Source: Rhizobium sp. BK251 | Lineage (GTDB): Bacteria > Pseudomonadota > Alphaproteobacteria > Rhizobiales > Rhizobiaceae | NCBI RefSeq assembly: GCF_004345245.1 | Contig: NZ_SLUQ01000002.1 | Location: 186,001 to 250,000, forward strand | DNA: 64,000 nucleotides | Reading direction: 5' to 3' | Shown here: positions 16,716 through 25,403 of the stretch, piece after piece | Layout of the letters: the number at the start of each line of letters is the position of its first letter | Position numbering within the stretch: the stretch's first letter is position 1 | Notes under the pieces: generated by a model | Databases searched by the model: none | What the model was told of the DNA's origin: nothing | The model's input: only the letters and a program-made list of their open reading frames with translations | Made by a program: the position numbers and the translations under genes

Positions 16716-18305
16716 TCAAAAGTCAGTTGCGACGCCGCCTTCGGCCTTGCGTCGGGCGACGAAAGCGTCCAGTTCCTCGCGGATCGCCGGGTCGAGAGGC
16801 GGGCTCTCGTAGCGGTTCAGCGTCTCCTTGAAGATGCGGTTGGCATGATCATAGGTCGTTGGCCGTCCGGCTTCCGTCCAGGTCTCGAAGTTGCGCCAGT
16901 CGGACAGGATCGGCGAATAGAAAGCCGTCTCGTATCGGTCAAGCGTGTGCTGAGTGCCGAAATAATGACCTCCCGGACCGACGTCGCGCACGGCGTCCAG
17001 CGCAAGCGCATCCTGGCTGACATCGAGCGGCGTGAGGAACTCCGCGACCATCTGCAGCATATCGACATCGAGGATGAATTTCTCGAAGGATGCGGTCAGG
17101 CCGCCCTCAGTCCAGCCCGCCGAATGCAGCACGAAGTTACCGCCGCCCTGCGTCAGTGCCCACAAAGATAGGGCGGACTCATAGGCCGACTGCGCATCGA
17201 TGGTGTTGGAGGCGTTGGTGTTGGAGGTGCGGTAGGGAAAGCCGTAGCGGCGGGCGAGCTGGCCGCCGGCGACGACGGCCTTCATGTATTCCGGCGTGCC
17301 GAAGGCGGGAGCGCCGGTCTTCATGTCGACATTCGAGGTGAAACCGCCATACATCACCGGCGCACCCTTGCGCACCATCTGCGTGAAGGCGATGCCGCAC
17401 AGCGCCTCTGCATTCTGCTGGACGAGCGCGCCCGCGATCGTGACCGGCGCCATGGCGCCCGCAAGCGTGAACGGCGTCATGATGACGACCTGGTTGCGCG
17501 AAGACATTTCGATGATGCCTTGCAGCATGGGGCCGTCAAGGCGCAGCGGCGAAGACGAGTTGATGACCGTGAAGAGGGAGGGTTCGGCCTCCATCTGCTC
17601 CATGCTGATGCCGCGGCCGATGCGCGCGATCTCGAGGGCGTCCAGATTGCGCTGCTGGCCAAGCGAGTAGCAGTGGAAGGCCTTGTCGGTCAGCTTGACG
17701 ATGTCGGAGAGGCAATCCAGATGGCGCACCGAGGCATGGATATCGATCGGCTCAACCGGATAGCCGCCAGTCATGTGGATGACGTCGTAGGACTGGGCGA
17801 GCTTGATCAGCTTGCGGAAATCTTCCTGGTTGCCAGCCCGGCGGCCGCCCTCGCGGTCGGAGACGAACGGCGCGGAGGCGACCTGGGCGAAAACGAGGTT
17901 CCTGCCGCCGATCTGGACGTTGCGCTGCGGATTGCGCGCATGCAGCGTGAAGGTGGATGGAACCGTCGATATCAGCTCCGTGATCATGGCGCGATCGAAG
18001 CGCACGCGTTCCGTGCCCGGCGTCACATCCGCGCCCGCCGCCTTCATCCGTTCGCGCGCCTCCGGCAGGATGATATCCATGCCGATTTCTTCGAGAATCG
18101 TCAGCGAAGCGTTGTGGATATCCTCCAGTGCTTCTGGCGAGAGGAGTTCGGTCCTGGCGAGATTGTTGACGATGTTGAGATATTTGGAGGTACCGGACTT
18201 GCGAACCCTTTCGGCCGACCGTCCGCCGCTGCGCCTGCGGCGCTCCGGCAGAGGCTCTGATGTGTCGGTTTCATGCAGGGATTTTGTCGCGTCCGTCATG
18301 TCCAT
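16716..18305 (-). CDS. MttB-family (trimethylamine methyltransferase-like) protein, non-pyrrolysine type
   Basis: TIM-barrel protein of 529 residues in the COG5598/MttB superfamily. Typical segments are LLSPEALEDIHNASLTILEEIG near residue 55, HMTGGYPVEPID, TPFTLAGAMAPVTIAGAL near residue 280 and GAPAFGTPEYMKAV. Members move a methyl group from a quaternary or tertiary amine, such as glycine betaine or proline betaine, to a corrinoid protein. The frame has no in-frame TAG, so no pyrrolysine is used. No corrinoid protein gene or MtbA-like transferase is adjacent, although a B12-binding radical SAM gene lies 3.7 kb away. The N-terminal 45 residues are basic and low in complexity. The substrate is not certain. 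Confidence 0.85.
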   Translation of the reverse strand: MDMTDATKSLHETDTSEPLPERRRRSGGRSAERVRKSGTSKYLNIVNNLARTELLSPEALEDIHNASLTILEEIGMDIILPEARERMKAAGADVTPGTERVRFDRAMITELISTVPSTFTLHARNPQRNVQIGGRNLVFAQVASAPFVSDREGGRRAGNQEDFRKLIKLAQSYDVIHMTGGYPVEPIDIHASVRHLDCLSDIVKLTDKAFHCYSLGQQRNLDALEIARIGRGISMEQMEAEPSLFTVINSSSPLRLDGPMLQGIIEMSSRNQVVIMTPFTLAGAMAPVTIAGALVQQNAEALCGIAFTQMVRKGAPVMYGGFTSNVDMKTGAPAFGTPEYMKAVVAGGQLARRYGFPYRTSNTNASNTIDAQSAYESALSLWALTQGGGNFVLHSAGWTEGGLTASFEKFILDVDMLQMVAEFLTPLDVSQDALALDAVRDVGPGGHYFGTQHTLDRYETAFYSPILSDWRNFETWTEAGRPTTYDHANRIFKETLNRYESPPLDPAIREELDAFVARRKAEGGVATDF

Positions 18306-18547
18306 CCACTCGATTCATCGCTCCGGATTCCTTGCAGAATTCGTCCCGTGATGCCTCTGTCATTTGCGACGGGTGCCCGACTTTTCTGGGATAGCGGTCG
18401 AGTGAAAACCTTCGTGGATCATACCGACGACCGATACTCCTATGGTTAAGGTCCTGTTAAAATGAGAGGCGTTACAACTGATTCCCTGTAAGGCCGATTG
18501 TCGCGAAGTGTGAGATAGTTTTGAAGCGGCGGGAAGAGTTGCTTGAA

Positions 18548-21163
18548 ATGGCATGTGGCCGGATCGCCGATCTGGATCGGCCCGCCTATGTCAAGAACAG
18601 CGAATTGCGCTATGTGGCGGTCAACGAGCCCTATGCCCATTTCTTCGGCCTCGATATCTCGGATTTCATCGGCCGCCGCACGAGCGAAATGTTCGCCGGC
18701 GCAGAGGCAAGGGACCGGGAGGACAAGGAGCGCCGGGCGCTCGTGTTCGGGACAGAAGAGTTGGCGTCCTGCCTCGATCCCTCCGGCAGCGAGCGTTTCG
18801 AGTTCCAGATCGAAAGCTTCATCCCTTCGCAAGACCGCGCTTACATTCTCGGCCTGGTGCACGAGAAAATCGCCGGGCGGGCGATCGGGGAAGGGCAGCC
18901 GTCCAATGCTAACCGCAACGCGGACCTCGAGCGGATTCAAGAGGCGCTGGAAACCGTTCCCTATCCGCTGGGCATTTTTGCCGATGACGGGCGAACGATC
19001 GTCGCGAATGCGGCGTACCGTGCCGGCGAGGACGACAGTTCCGCTGCGCCGGCCCCGGCTTCCTCTTCGCGCGCACCGGACCCCGGAGCCGAGCTCTCCT
19101 CCAGCCTTGCCGAAGGCGCGTTCGACCTGATCGACGTCGGCGTCTGCGTCTACGATCCGGACAATCGCCTCGCCTATGCGAACGCGCCGTGGCGGGAGTT
19201 CTATCGTCCGCTGATCGGCGAAATCGACATCGGCACGGATCTGCGCACAGTCCTGGAACGCCTCTACGCCTTCCGCAGCGAATTGGCCGCGCAGAAAGGC
19301 TTGCCGAATGCCGATCGCGAGAGCTGGATCGGCGAGTGGCTGGAGAACTTCTCCCACCCTTTCCACGAAACGGTCGAAAAGACGCTGAGCGGCCGCTGGC
19401 TGCGGATGATCAACAAGCGCCTGCCGGATGGCAGCCTCATAGGCTTGCGGGTCGATGTGACGGAGCTCAAGGAGCGCGCAAGCGAGCTGCAGCGGCTTCT
19501 CGCCAGGGCCGAGGCCGCCGATCGTGCCAAGTCCGAATTCCTAGCCAATATGAGCCATGAGATTCGCACGCCGATGAACGGTGTGCTCGGCATGGCGGAA
19601 CTGCTCGCAAAGACCGATCTCGACGCCCGCCAGAAAACCTTCGTCGATGTGATCGCCAAGTCCGGCAATGCCCTGCTGACGATCATCAACGACGTGCTCG
19701 ACTTCTCCAAGATCGATGCCGGGCAAATGACGCTGCGCCCAGCTCCCTTCGATCCGGCCGAGGCGGTGGAGGATGTCGCATCCCTGTTGTCATCGGCGGC
19801 CGCAGAAAAGGACGTGGAGCTCCTCGTTCGCCTTGCGCCGACATTGCCGTCCATGGTGACAGGCGATGCGGGCCGCTTTCGGCAGATCGTTACGAATCTC
19901 GTCGGCAATGCAGTGAAGTTCACGGAACGGGGACATGTTCTCGTCGAGATGGATTGCCGGCCGGGCGAGGACGAAGAGACCACGCTCAGCCTTCGGGTCG
20001 AGGATACGGGCATCGGCATTTCCGTCGACAAGCTCGACATCATCTTCGAGAAATTCTCGCAGGCCGATTCTTCCTCCACCCGCCGGCACGAGGGCACCGG
20101 CCTCGGCCTTGCGATCACCGCCGGCCTTGTCAATCTCTTCGGCGGCCATATCGAGGTCGAAAGCGAGCTTGCCCAGGGCTCGGTCTTCACCGTGCATCTG
20201 CCGTTCAAGCCCGCAGCGGCGCGCGGCGATCCCCGGTTTCTGCCGGTGAACGTCAAGGGCGCCCGCATTCTCGTCATCGATGACAACGAGATCAACCGTC
20301 GGATCGTGACGGAGCAGCTTCAGGGCTGGGGCTTCGACGGCTTTGCCGCAGAGGACGGCGCGACGGGGCTCGCGATCATCGAGGAGGCGCTTGCCCTCGG
20401 ACTGACGATCGATGCCGTCGTTCTCGACTATCAGATGCCGGTGATGAATGGGGCCGAGGTTTCGCAGCTCATCCGCGCCGACAGTCGCTTCAACGCCATT
20501 CCGATCATCTTCCTCACGTCCATGGACATTGCGGGAGCGGACCGGGAGTTCGCCGCCCTGAACGGCCAGGCACATCTCATGAAGCCGGCGCGTGCCAACG
20601 TGCTGCGCAACACGATCGTGGAGGTCGTGCGGGCTGCGCGAATGCCGCCGACTGCGGCTCCGATCGCAGGCAATGCGGCAGGGGAGAGAACCCCCATTGT
20701 CGTCGAACCCGAGAAAGAGCGGCAGCCGCTCGCTGGCGCCGTGGCGCCTACCGGAATCCTCGACGTGCTCGTGGCCGAGGATAACGAGGTCAACCAGATC
20801 GTCTTTACCCAGATCCTGCAGGCGACCGGCCTCAGCTTCCTCGTGGTCGACAATGGCCTCAAAGCAATCGATGCGTGGGATAGGTATCGCCCCCGGTTGG
20901 TGATGATGGATGTCTCCATGCCGGTGATGAACGGCCATGAGGCGACCCGTGCGATCCGTTCGCGCGAGCTTGCCGAATGCCAGGGCCGGCACGTGCCCAT
21001 CGTCGGCGTCACGTCGCATGCGATGGAGAGCGACCGGGATCTGTGCCTCGAAGCGGGGATGGACGACTACATATCGAAGCCCATCAGTCCGGAACTGCTC
21101 GAAGCGAAGATTTCGCGATGGCTCGGCTCGGCATTCGTCCGTTCGGGACGGTCAGGCCTCTGA
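18548..21163 (+). CDS. Soluble hybrid sensor histidine kinase with two receiver domains
   Basis: Protein of about 871 residues with no membrane span. Order: a PAS-like domain (about residues 5-110), a second PAS-like domain (about 200-310, GVCVYDPDNRLAYANAPW), a short coiled coil, HisKA with phospho-acceptor His337 in MSHEIRTPMNG, and HATPase with NAVKFT, DTGIGI and GTGLGL boxes. Receiver 1 has Asp627 in VLDYQMPVMNG and receiver 2 has Asp788 in MMDVSMPVMNG. No Hpt domain is present, so phosphate must pass to a separate protein. The ATG at 18548 has GGGAAGAG upstream; a TTG at 18521 is an alternative. The stop overlaps the convergent mnmD by 12 bases. The cytosolic PAS domains point to an internal signal. 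Confidence 0.9.
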   Translation: MACGRIADLDRPAYVKNSELRYVAVNEPYAHFFGLDISDFIGRRTSEMFAGAEARDREDKERRALVFGTEELASCLDPSGSERFEFQIESFIPSQDRAYILGLVHEKIAGRAIGEGQPSNANRNADLERIQEALETVPYPLGIFADDGRTIVANAAYRAGEDDSSAAPAPASSSRAPDPGAELSSSLAEGAFDLIDVGVCVYDPDNRLAYANAPWREFYRPLIGEIDIGTDLRTVLERLYAFRSELAAQKGLPNADRESWIGEWLENFSHPFHETVEKTLSGRWLRMINKRLPDGSLIGLRVDVTELKERASELQRLLARAEAADRAKSEFLANMSHEIRTPMNGVLGMAELLAKTDLDARQKTFVDVIAKSGNALLTIINDVLDFSKIDAGQMTLRPAPFDPAEAVEDVASLLSSAAAEKDVELLVRLAPTLPSMVTGDAGRFRQIVTNLVGNAVKFTERGHVLVEMDCRPGEDEETTLSLRVEDTGIGISVDKLDIIFEKFSQADSSSTRRHEGTGLGLAITAGLVNLFGGHIEVESELAQGSVFTVHLPFKPAAARGDPRFLPVNVKGARILVIDDNEINRRIVTEQLQGWGFDGFAAEDGATGLAIIEEALALGLTIDAVVLDYQMPVMNGAEVSQLIRADSRFNAIPIIFLTSMDIAGADREFAALNGQAHLMKPARANVLRNTIVEVVRAARMPPTAAPIAGNAAGERTPIVVEPEKERQPLAGAVAPTGILDVLVAEDNEVNQIVFTQILQATGLSFLVVDNGLKAIDAWDRYRPRLVMMDVSMPVMNGHEATRAIRSRELAECQGRHVPIVGVTSHAMESDRDLCLEAGMDDYISKPISPELLEAKISRWLGSAFVRSGRSGL

Positions 21164-21877
21164 GGCCGGCTTCAGGCCGCAAAGCATCTCGCGTTTGCCC
21201 GCAAAGCCCTTGCGCCTTTCGACGGCGAAGCCCGCAGCCTGAAGATTGCGCCGCACGAAGCCCGCCGCGGCATAGGTCGCGAAGCTGCCGCCTTCCCGGG
21301 TCCTGTCATGGACAAGCTGCATCAATTCGGCCGACCACATGTCACCGTTGCGCGAAGGCGCGAAGCCATCCAGATACCATGCGTCGAACACCTCGCTTGA
21401 CGCGGCGACGCCTTCGAACGCCGGGCCACAGACGACGCTGAGGCGGGTCTGTCCATCAAGCTCCAGACTTGCAGTGCCGGATGCGGGGTCGGGCCAGGCA
21501 GCAACGAGAGCCTTGCGCTCGGCGTCAATTTCCGGCCAGTGCGCTAGCGCGCGGTCTATGTCGTCGCCCCGCATCGGGAAAAGCTCGAACGAGACAAAGT
21601 GCAACGTCGAACCCGCCTCGCGAACCAGCTTCCATTGGCGCCAGGTCTCGCAGAAATTGAGGCCGGTGCCGAAGCCCAGTTCGCCGATCAGGAAGGATTG
21701 CCGGCCCCGCCAGCGCTCCGGGAGACCGTTGCCGTTCAGGAAGACGTGCCCACATTCCAGACGCCCGTCCGTCTGGCAATAAAAGTGGTCGCCAAAGGCC
21801 GTCGAATAGGGCATATCGCCATCGCGCCATTCGAGTTGCATCGGGCCGCCGGTCTCACGGGAATGAGTATCTGTCAT
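21152..21877 (-). CDS. mnmD: tRNA 5-methylaminomethyl-2-thiouridine methyltransferase MnmD (MnmC1-like)
   Basis: Class I methyltransferase of 241 residues, the stand-alone equivalent of the MnmC1 half of E. coli MnmC. It methylates nm5U at tRNA wobble position 34 with SAM. The SAM site is visible as IGELGFGTGLNF, the family FAPSRNGDMW block as YLDGFAPSRNG, and the C-terminal FVRRNLQAAGF and GKREML segments are typical. The start codon at 21877 shares two bases with the start of the divergent FAD oxidoreductase, which encodes the MnmC2-like activity. A second ATG at 21841 is a possible start and would remove the overlap. Length fits the family. Confidence 0.88.
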   Translation of the reverse strand: MTDTHSRETGGPMQLEWRDGDMPYSTAFGDHFYCQTDGRLECGHVFLNGNGLPERWRGRQSFLIGELGFGTGLNFCETWRQWKLVREAGSTLHFVSFELFPMRGDDIDRALAHWPEIDAERKALVAAWPDPASGTASLELDGQTRLSVVCGPAFEGVAASSEVFDAWYLDGFAPSRNGDMWSAELMQLVHDRTREGGSFATYAAAGFVRRNLQAAGFAVERRKGFAGKREMLCGLKPASEA

Positions 21878-23060
21878 GGAACGAGCGGATAATCCCGCAG
21901 CGCCGCCGGGTCAATCGTCGATCGATCTGCTGATCGTCGGCGGCGGAATCATGGGGCTCTGGGCCGCCGTCCATGCGGAGCGTGCGGGCTTGAATACCGT
22001 GCTTTTCGATGCGGCGGCGCTCGGGAGCGGAGCGAGCGGCGGGCTTCTCGGCGCGCTTATGCCTCACATGCCGGACCGCTGGTCGGAGAAGAAGCAGTTC
22101 CAGTTCGAGGCACTGGTCTCACTTGAGGCCGAGATTGCTGCCCTGGAGGCCGCCACCGGCCTTAGCGCCGGGTATCGGCGTTCGGGACGGATCGTGCCCT
22201 TGCCGAAGCCGCATCTGCGTCGCATCGCCGAGGGTCATTCTCGTGACGCTGAGGCCCATTGGCGCCATGGCGAGAGACGTTTTCACTGGCATCTCCGCGA
22301 CGAGGCCCCGGTAGGCGAATGGGTCGATCCCGCGTCGGGCGAAAGTGGCTTTGTCCATGACACGCTTGCCGCACGCGTGGCGCCACGTTCGCTGACTGCG
22401 GTTCTTGCTGCCTTCCTGCGCAACGCCCGACATGTACGCATCGTCGAAGGGACGGAAGTGCTGGCGCTTGACGCAGGGCAGGGCATTGCGAGGACAAGCA
22501 CGGGCGATATCCGTTTCGGACGCTGCATTGTTGCTGCCGGCTACCGGTCGTTTCCGCTGCTCGATGCCATGACTCCCGGTCTTCAAGTACCACTCGGCCA
22601 ACCGGTGAAGGGGCAGGCGGCGCTTCTGAAAGCGGAGGTCGATCCTGATCTGCCCGTCATGTTCAGGGACGGGCTGTATATCGTGCCGCATGAGGGCGGG
22701 CATGTCGCGGTCGGCAGCACCAGCGAGGACAGCTTTGCAGAGCCCTTCACGACCGATGAGCGTCTGGACGCCCTTGTCGCAGCGGCCCGGGCTCTGGCGC
22801 CATGTCTCGGTCACGCGACCGTGGTGGAACGCTGGGCGGGATTGAGGCCGAAGGCGATCGATCGAGATCCCATGGTCGGGCCGCATCCCGACAACCCAGG
22901 GCTGATTGCGTTGACCGGCGGGTTCAAGGTCAGCTTCGGTCTTGCGCACCGGCTCGCCGCGGCAGCCATTGGCCTGGCCCGCGACGAACCCGATGCAGTC
23001 GCCCTGCCACGGAGCTTCTCGCTAGCGAACCATATTGCGGTCGCATCACACAAATCGTGA
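21876..23060 (+). CDS. FAD-dependent oxidoreductase (DAO family; MnmC2-like or glycine oxidase-like)
   Basis: Protein of 394 residues with the N-terminal FAD-binding motif LLIVGGGIMGLWAA and the GSGASGGLLGAL segment of the D-amino-acid-oxidase fold, and a C-terminal TGGFKVSFGLAH flavin contact. In E. coli the MnmC2 domain that oxidises cmnm5U is fused to MnmC1; here the methyltransferase is the divergent neighbour, so this is a good candidate for the missing half. The alternative is a ThiO/glycine-oxidase-type enzyme. Its ATG (21876) shares two bases with the mnmD start, so each gene's ribosome site lies inside the other's coding region. No transmembrane segment. Confidence 0.82.
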   Translation: MERADNPAAPPGQSSIDLLIVGGGIMGLWAAVHAERAGLNTVLFDAAALGSGASGGLLGALMPHMPDRWSEKKQFQFEALVSLEAEIAALEAATGLSAGYRRSGRIVPLPKPHLRRIAEGHSRDAEAHWRHGERRFHWHLRDEAPVGEWVDPASGESGFVHDTLAARVAPRSLTAVLAAFLRNARHVRIVEGTEVLALDAGQGIARTSTGDIRFGRCIVAAGYRSFPLLDAMTPGLQVPLGQPVKGQAALLKAEVDPDLPVMFRDGLYIVPHEGGHVAVGSTSEDSFAEPFTTDERLDALVAAARALAPCLGHATVVERWAGLRPKAIDRDPMVGPHPDNPGLIALTGGFKVSFGLAHRLAAAAIGLARDEPDAVALPRSFSLANHIAVASHKS

Positions 23061-23161
23061 GCGGCAAGGTTGCTGCGCTTCGTCAATCTGTCACGCAAAT
23101 CACCTATCTCCTTCGCCGTCGGCTAAAATACGCGCCGGCAGACGCCTACGGAGGAGGCCGC

Positions 23162-23869
23162 ATGCGCTACGCTATCTGCTTTACGCCCTCGGCGAGCGAT
23201 CCGCTGACGTTTGCGGGGGCCAATTGGCTGGGCCGGAACGTCTATTCCGGCGAGATGGTCGAACCGCCCGGCATCCGCGGCCTTGGCATCCATGAGGTCG
23301 CCTTTCACACGGCGCTGCCGCGCCGGTACGGGTTTCATGGAGGGTTGAAGGCGCCTTTCCGCCTCGCGCCGGACGTCTCGGAAGCAGCCCTGCTGCGGGA
23401 ACTCATGCGCTTTTCCGGCACGCTCCTGCCTTTCACGATTCCCTGCCTGGAGATCGCCCGGCTCGGTAATTTCTACGGTCTCGTTCCCTCCCACCGCTGC
23501 GAGTCTCTCGAGCACCTCGCATCGGCCCTGGTGCAGCAGTTCGATTGCTTCCGGGCACCGCTGTCTGAAGCCGAGATCGAGCGCAGCGATCCCGACGGCC
23601 TGTCGGCCGCCCAGTTCTCCAATCTGCATCGCTGGGGCCATCCTTACGTGATGGACGAATTCCGTTTCCATATGATGCTGACGGGGCCTGTGAACTCGGC
23701 GGACATGCCCCGTCTCGAGCAGGCGTTGCGCAGCTTCTTCGAACCGGTGCTGGCCGATCCGATCCCCGTCTCCAATATCGCTTTGCTGATGGAAGAGGGA
23801 AACGGCGGGCCGTTCCGGGTGCATTCGCTGCATCCGATGGGCAAGGTGAGCGCCCGCAAGTTCGCCTGA
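23162..23869 (+). CDS. DUF1045 (2H phosphoesterase-like) protein
   Basis: Protein of 235 residues starting MRYAICFTPSASDPL, with strong GGAGGAGG upstream. DUF1045 proteins resemble 2H phosphoesterases and are often linked to phosphonate genes, but none are nearby. The two expected H-x-T/S motifs read FHGGLKAPF near residue 60 and FHMMLTGPV near residue 177. The histidines are kept, but the residue two places on is Gly in the first and Met in the second instead of Thr/Ser. The ends of the protein, including VHSLHPMGK, are family-like. It is 113 bases upstream of puuE on the same strand and might be co-transcribed with the ureide genes. Confidence 0.8.
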   Translation: MRYAICFTPSASDPLTFAGANWLGRNVYSGEMVEPPGIRGLGIHEVAFHTALPRRYGFHGGLKAPFRLAPDVSEAALLRELMRFSGTLLPFTIPCLEIARLGNFYGLVPSHRCESLEHLASALVQQFDCFRAPLSEAEIERSDPDGLSAAQFSNLHRWGHPYVMDEFRFHMMLTGPVNSADMPRLEQALRSFFEPVLADPIPVSNIALLMEEGNGGPFRVHSLHPMGKVSARKFA

Positions 23870-23982
23870 GCGACCCGCGTTAAACCCTTGTGCCCGCGAG
23901 GCAAAACTCGCTTCCGTACTTTCAGTCTCGACAAGCAGGCCATCCGTGCTTACCGTCTCCAGGTATTCGAGAAGGTGATCCG

Positions 23983-24906
23983 ATGGTATCCGAGACCTAT
24001 GCCCGCAATCTTGTCGGCTACGGCCGCAGCACTCCTGATCCGAAGTGGCCGGGCGACGCGCGCGTAGCGGTTCAGTTCGTTCTCAACTACGAGGAAGGCG
24101 GGGAGAGTTCTATCCTTGATGGCGATCCCGCTTCGGAGAATCTGCTTTCGGAGATCGTCGGTGCGGCACCGTGGCCAGGTCAGCGCAACCTGAACATGGA
24201 ATCGATCTACGAGTATGGTTCGCGCGCCGGCTTCTGGCGGCTCTGGCGCATGTTCACCGGTCTCAAGGTCCCGGTCACGGTCTATGGCGTGACACTTGCG
24301 ATGGCACGCAATCCGGAGGCGGTCGCGGCGATGAAGGAGGCCGGCTGGGAGATCGCCAGCCATGGCTATCGCTGGCTGGAGTACAAGGATTTTCCCGAGG
24401 ACGTGGAACGCAAGCATATTCTGGAAGCGGTACGGCTCCACACCGAACTCACCGGCGAGCGGCCCTACGGGATGTATCAGGGCAAACCCTCCGACAATAC
24501 GCTGCGGCTGGTGATGGAGGAGGGCGGTTTCCTTTATTCCTCGGACTCTTACGCCGATGATCTGCCATATTGGGTGAAGGGTGTCGATGCCGAGCCATTC
24601 CTCATCATCCCCTATACGCTCGATACGAACGACATGCGCTTTGCGACGCCACAGGGTTTCAACTCCGGCGATCAGTTCTTCACCTATCTGAAGGATGCGT
24701 TCGACACTCTTTACGAAGAGGGCCGGGAAGGCAGTCCGAAGATGATGTCCGTCGGCCTGCATTGCCGCCTCGTCGGGCGACCGGGCCGGGCCGCGGCGCT
24801 GCGCCGCTTCGTTGAGTATGTTCTGAAGCACGACAAGGTGTGGATCCCGAAGCGCATCGAGATCGCTCGTCACTGGCACGAGCACCACAAGCCGGAAGCA
24901 ATCTGA
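23983..24906 (+). CDS. puuE: Allantoinase PuuE (polysaccharide-deacetylase family)
   Basis: Metal-independent allantoinase of 307 residues that opens allantoin to allantoate. The polysaccharide-deacetylase fold is readable from VQFVLNYEEGGE near residue 30, EYGSRAGFWRL near residue 80 and GWEIASHGYRWLEY near residue 125, a pattern specific to PuuE rather than to carbohydrate deacetylases. The ATG at 23983 has GAGAAGGTG upstream; an upstream open frame is not conserved. The stop overlaps the uraD start as TGATG, so the two are translationally coupled. It heads the ureide operon puuE-uraD-alc-(mntA-hepT)-allA-uraH. Confidence 0.92.
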   Translation: MVSETYARNLVGYGRSTPDPKWPGDARVAVQFVLNYEEGGESSILDGDPASENLLSEIVGAAPWPGQRNLNMESIYEYGSRAGFWRLWRMFTGLKVPVTVYGVTLAMARNPEAVAAMKEAGWEIASHGYRWLEYKDFPEDVERKHILEAVRLHTELTGERPYGMYQGKPSDNTLRLVMEEGGFLYSSDSYADDLPYWVKGVDAEPFLIIPYTLDTNDMRFATPQGFNSGDQFFTYLKDAFDTLYEEGREGSPKMMSVGLHCRLVGRPGRAAALRRFVEYVLKHDKVWIPKRIEIARHWHEHHKPEAI

Positions 24907-25403
24907 TGATCTCTCGCGATGAGTTCGTATCTCGCTTCGGCGGCGTCTTCGAACATTCCCCCTTCATCGCCGAGCGTGCCTATCATGATGGCTTCATCGG
25001 CGAGGCTCTGACGGTCGATCGCGTGCATACAGCGCTCGTGGCAATCTTCCGGGCGGCGAGCGAAGAGGAGCGTCTCGGCGTTCTGCGCGCCCATCCCGAT
25101 CTTGCCGGACGGCTGGCGATTGCCGGCGAGTTGACGGAAGACAGCAGGCAGGAACAGGCCGGCGCGGGCCTCGATCGCCTGAGCGCTGCCGAGCATGCGC
25201 GCTTCACCGAACTCAACAACGCCTATGTCGAGAAATTCGGCTTTCCCTTCATCATCGCGGTGAAGGGGCTCGACAAGAACGACATCCTCGCCGCCTTCGA
25301 AAGGCGGATCAAAAATAGCCGTGAGGAGGAATTCGCGGCAGCGACCACGCAGGTCGAAAAGATTGCGCTTCTGCGCCTGACATCCATGCTTCCGGAGAAA
25401 TGA
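24906..25403 (+). CDS. uraD: 2-oxo-4-hydroxy-4-carboxy-5-ureidoimidazoline (OHCU) decarboxylase
   Basis: All-helical enzyme of 165 residues that decarboxylates OHCU to (S)-allantoin. The catalytic histidine lies in RAHPDLAGRLA near residue 65; the substrate pocket segment LNNAYVEKFGFPFIIAVKG is at about residues 103-121. Its start overlaps the puuE stop by one base and its stop directly abuts the allantoicase ATG, so it sits inside one operon. UraD and UraH (27634) together handle the two unstable products of urate oxidation. Length is normal for the bacterial enzyme. Confidence 0.92.
   Translation: MISRDEFVSRFGGVFEHSPFIAERAYHDGFIGEALTVDRVHTALVAIFRAASEEERLGVLRAHPDLAGRLAIAGELTEDSRQEQAGAGLDRLSAAEHARFTELNNAYVEKFGFPFIIAVKGLDKNDILAAFERRIKNSREEEFAAATTQVEKIALLRLTSMLPEK

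Noticed and set aside
16716..18305. Pyrrolysine-containing trimethylamine methyltransferase
   Set aside because: The frame has no in-frame TAG and reads through; it belongs to the non-pyrrolysine branch.
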